Part shown: positions 61,864 through 64,000 of the stretch, piece after piece
Layout: every line of letters starts with the position of its first letter
How positions within the stretch are numbered: the stretch's first letter is position 1
NCBI RefSeq assembly: GCF_004791025.1
Contig: NZ_SRUO01000021.1
Location: 1 to 64,000, forward strand
Direction: 5' to 3'
From: Mesorhizobium sp. M4B.F.Ca.ET.203.01.1.1
Lineage (GTDB): Bacteria > Pseudomonadota > Alphaproteobacteria > Rhizobiales > Rhizobiaceae
DNA: 64,000 nucleotides
Notes under the pieces: generated by a model
Database searches by the model: none
What the model saw: the letters and a program-made list of their open reading frames with translations, nothing else
What the model was told of the DNA's origin: nothing
Translations under genes and position numbers: made by a program

Positions 61864-62749
61864 CGCGGGACTCCTTCAGCTCTGAATAGAGATACGGAAC
61901 GATGATCGCAGCGACGGTCATCAGCATCATCATCGCACTGGCTGCGCCAACGCCCATCTGGTCACGCCGGAAGGTGGCGGAGTACATGAAGGTGGAAGGC
62001 ATTTCGGTCGCGGAACCGGGTCCGGTGTTGGTCAGCGCCAGAATGAGATCGAAGCTCTTGATTGCGATATAGCTGAGCAAGACGATCACGCTCAGGAAGG
62101 CGGGGCGCAGCATCGGCACGACGATTGTCCGATAGATTCGCGGCAGGCTTGCGCCCTCGATCTGGGCGGCCTTGATGACCGAATTGTCGATGCCGCGCAG
62201 GCCGGCCAGGAAGATCGCCATGGCGAAGCCGGTCGATTGCCAGACGGCGGCTATCACCACGCAATAGATCGCGAAAGTCGGCTGTGCGATCCAGTCGAAA
62301 ACGAAGCTGGTCCAGCCGAGCTCATTGATCACTTTCTGCACACCCAGAGCGGGGTTTAGAATCCACTTCCAGGCGGTGCCGGTGACGATGAAGGACAGCG
62401 CCATCGGGTAGAGAAAGATCGCCCGCAATGTGCCTTCGACGCGGATCTTCTGGTCGAGAAGGATTGCCATCAACAGTCCGAGCCCGGTGGTCAGGGCCAA
62501 AAACAGTGTTGAAAAGACGAACAGATTGAACACGGCCGTGTGCCAGCGCGGCGTCGACCACAGGCGGACATACTGATTGAGGCCGACAAAATCGTATTTC
62601 GGCACGATCATGGAAGACGAGAGCGAGATCCAACCCGTCCAGCAGATGAACAGGTAGACCGCAACCAGCACAACCAAGAGGCTGGGCGCCAGCACAAGCC
62701 GTGGCAACCAATGCTCAATACGGTTCGATAAAGGGGTGGGTCTGCTCAT
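61853..62749 (-). CDS. Sugar ABC transporter permease (MalF type)
   Basis: 298-aa inner-membrane permease. First span LVLAPSLLVVLVAVYLFICW; EAA loop KAAQIEGASLPRIYRTIVVP. ATG at 62749 (MSRPTPLSNR) has GAGGGCAAGCCG upstream; an in-frame TTG 24 bp earlier is less likely. Lies 90 bp after the binding-protein gene. Confidence 0.92.
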   Translation of the reverse strand: MSRPTPLSNRIEHWLPRLVLAPSLLVVLVAVYLFICWTGWISLSSSMIVPKYDFVGLNQYVRLWSTPRWHTAVFNLFVFSTLFLALTTGLGLLMAILLDQKIRVEGTLRAIFLYPMALSFIVTGTAWKWILNPALGVQKVINELGWTSFVFDWIAQPTFAIYCVVIAAVWQSTGFAMAIFLAGLRGIDNSVIKAAQIEGASLPRIYRTIVVPMLRPAFLSVIVLLSYIAIKSFDLILALTNTGPGSATEMPSTFMYSATFRRDQMGVGAASAMMMLMTVAAIIVPYLYSELKESRDGH

Positions 62750-62790
62750 CGGCTTGCCCTCAGGTTGGGTCAATGGAGCTGCGAGAAAGG

Positions 62791-62850
62791 CGCTGCCGGG
62801 ACCTCATGGGAGGCATTGCCCCGGCAGCGAACGCACGCCTCAGCGTGCGT
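62791..62850 (-). other. Two intercistronic hairpins after the binding-protein gene
   Basis: CGCTGCCGGG-N19-CCCGGCAGCG (62791-62829) and ACGCACGC-CTCA-GCGTGCGT (62831-62850, overlapping the binding-protein stop). Perfect stems of 10 and 8 bp, no T tract. Probably protect the binding-protein message or attenuate read-through into the permeases. Confidence 0.6.
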
Positions 62851-64000
62851 TGTTGATCCCGTCGACCAGGGATTTGACCGCGTCTTCCGCGCTCATATCC
62901 GTGACGAAGAACTTGCCGACGACGTCTTGGAACACGCCAGAGAAACGCGGCTCGACAGCAAAGCCGTCGGTGAGCGATCCGTAGATGGCGTTGTCCTTGA
63001 TGGCAGCGACGCGGTCCGAAAAGCTGCGCTTGGCGCAGTCGTCAAAATCGTCCATCGGCACATCGAGACGAGCCGGGATCGAGCCCTTGATCAGATTGAA
63101 CTTCTTCTGAACCTCGGGGTCCATGATGGCTTCCGCGACCGCGTCCTGCCCCTTTGCGATATCGCCATTGTCGATCTTGAAGCCGCCGAAGGTATCGAAC
63201 ACGAACTTGTAATTCGGCGTGGCGGTCGGCGTCGGGAAGCAGAGGAAATCGACGCCGGGCTTCATGCCCTTGGCGAGGAATTCACCCTTCGCCCAATCGC
63301 CCATGATCTGCATGCCTGCCTGGCCGTTGGCGACCAAGTTGGTCGCAGCCGCCCAGTCACGGCCGGTGAAACCGGCATCATGCAATCCACGCACCTTGCC
63401 CAGAAGTTCAAACGTCTTGATCATCTCGGGGCTGGACAGCGCCGTCTCATCAAGATCGATAGCTGCTTTCTTGTAAAAATCGGGGCCGTTCACGTCGATC
63501 AGCATGGATTCGAACAGCTCTTCGATCTGCCAGCTCTCGTCGCTCATCGCTATCGGCGTAACACCAATCGCTTTCAGCTTTTCGGCACTGGCAATCAGTT
63601 CGTCCCAGCTTGTGGGAATGGCGATCCCAGCCTTGTCGAAGACGGCCTTATTTGCCCAAACCCAGTTCTGACGATGCATGTTGATCGGAGTCGAGAAAAA
63701 GCTGTCATCCTGCTCCAGGAATTGCAGCATGACCGGAGGAAGGGCGGCTTTCCAGCTGTTCTTGGCATAAAGGTCATTCAACGAACGCAGCACGCCTTCC
63801 TTGGCCCAGCCCAGTCCTTCGAAGCCGAGGAACTGCATCACCGCAGGCGGATTGCCGGCGGCGACACGAGTGCGCAACGCCTGCTGGGCATTGGCGCCAT
63901 TGGCGCCACCAACCGCGCTGTCCTGCCACTCGAAGCCCATGGTCTTGAGCTTGTCGGTGATGACTTTCAGGGCCCCGACCTCGCTCGCCGACGTCCAGAC
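62840..64000 (-). CDS. Sugar ABC transporter substrate-binding protein, N-terminus outside window
   Basis: Periplasmic binding protein of the glucose/mannose-type family 1. The frame continues to the window end as VWTSASEVGALKVITDKLKT, so the ATG at 63940 is internal and the signal peptide is not seen. Typical stretches: MQFLGFEGLGWAKEGVLRSL, MHRQNWVWANKAVF, GMQIMGDWAKGEFLAKGMKP. At least 386 aa are encoded here. First gene of the importer operon that continues leftward to the GMC and lyase genes. Confidence 0.92.
   Translation of the reverse strand, partial: VWTSASEVGALKVITDKLKTMGFEWQDSAVGGANGANAQQALRTRVAAGNPPAVMQFLGFEGLGWAKEGVLRSLNDLYAKNSWKAALPPVMLQFLEQDDSFFSTPINMHRQNWVWANKAVFDKAGIAIPTSWDELIASAEKLKAIGVTPIAMSDESWQIEELFESMLIDVNGPDFYKKAAIDLDETALSSPEMIKTFELLGKVRGLHDAGFTGRDWAAATNLVANGQAGMQIMGDWAKGEFLAKGMKPGVDFLCFPTPTATPNYKFVFDTFGGFKIDNGDIAKGQDAVAEAIMDPEVQKKFNLIKGSIPARLDVPMDDFDDCAKRSFSDRVAAIKDNAIYGSLTDGFAVEPRFSGVFQDVVGKFFVTDMSAEDAVKSLVDGINNAR

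Overview
The window looks like an accessory, catabolic stretch of an alphaproteobacterial (Rhizobiales, probably Mesorhizobium-like) genome. This is inferred from the high GC content, from the family mix (many carbohydrate, polyamine and amino-acid ABC importers, LacI/GntR/LysR/ArsR-type regulators, GMC oxidoreductases) and from GTG starts with clear Shine-Dalgarno sequences. No rRNA, intact tRNA, CRISPR array, prophage or intact insertion sequence was found; a degenerate IS630-type remnant, dispersed degenerate repeats and four gene remnants mark a region that has been rearranged.

Region by region. 1-6.7 kb: the end of a sugar ABC ATPase gene (+), then a leftward arabinoside block (ArsR-type regulator, GH51 alpha-L-arabinofuranosidase, sugar-binding protein, two permeases). 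7.2-13.2 kb: a PotABCD-like importer with an MTA-phosphorylase-like enzyme, divergent from a LacI regulator; two GTAACGTTAC operators lie between them. 13.3-14.5 kb: decayed CocE/NonD hydrolase. 14.5-20.3 kb: CE7 acetyl esterase, orphan PotF-like binding protein, a kinase/class III aminotransferase-fold fusion with an apparent frameshift, and a LysR regulator. 20.5-27.9 kb: rightward block of GntR regulator, amino-acid binding protein, two permeases (no ATPase), gamma-glutamyltransferase, acyl-CoA synthetase and a ketopantoate-reductase-family enzyme. 27.9-32.3 kb: degenerate DNA, a Gfo/Idh/MocA oxidoreductase flanked by degenerate direct repeats, an MFS transporter and a small membrane ORF.

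32.3-49.2 kb is the most coherent and most interesting part: alanine-racemase-like and Ldh2-family reductase genes (+); then, leftward, DapA-like, proline-racemase-like (Ser/Cys active site), aldehyde dehydrogenase, an 83-aa unknown, an IMPase/HisN-like protein with a changed metal motif and a 43-aa membrane protein; and, upstream of these, a MalFGK-type importer with an aldehyde dehydrogenase and a GMC oxidoreductase. A LacI regulator and a HAD phosphatase stand at the head. Three near-identical operators (TGAAAACGWTTWCA) occur exactly at the three promoters of this block, and two related TGTAAACGTTTAC sites precede the (+) genes, so the set looks like one regulon. The enzymes suggest oxidation of an alcohol to a hydroxyproline-like acid, epimerisation, deamination and oxidation to 2-oxoglutarate; the substrate is unknown.

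49.3-55.8 kb: a second PotABCD-like importer with a GMC oxidoreductase and a decayed FAD-linked (D-lactate dehydrogenase-type) oxidase. 55.8-56.7 kb: non-coding DNA with an IS630 transposase remnant. 56.7-64 kb: aspartase/fumarase-family lyase, GMC oxidoreductase, and a glucose/mannose-type importer (ATPase, two permeases, binding protein cut by the window end).
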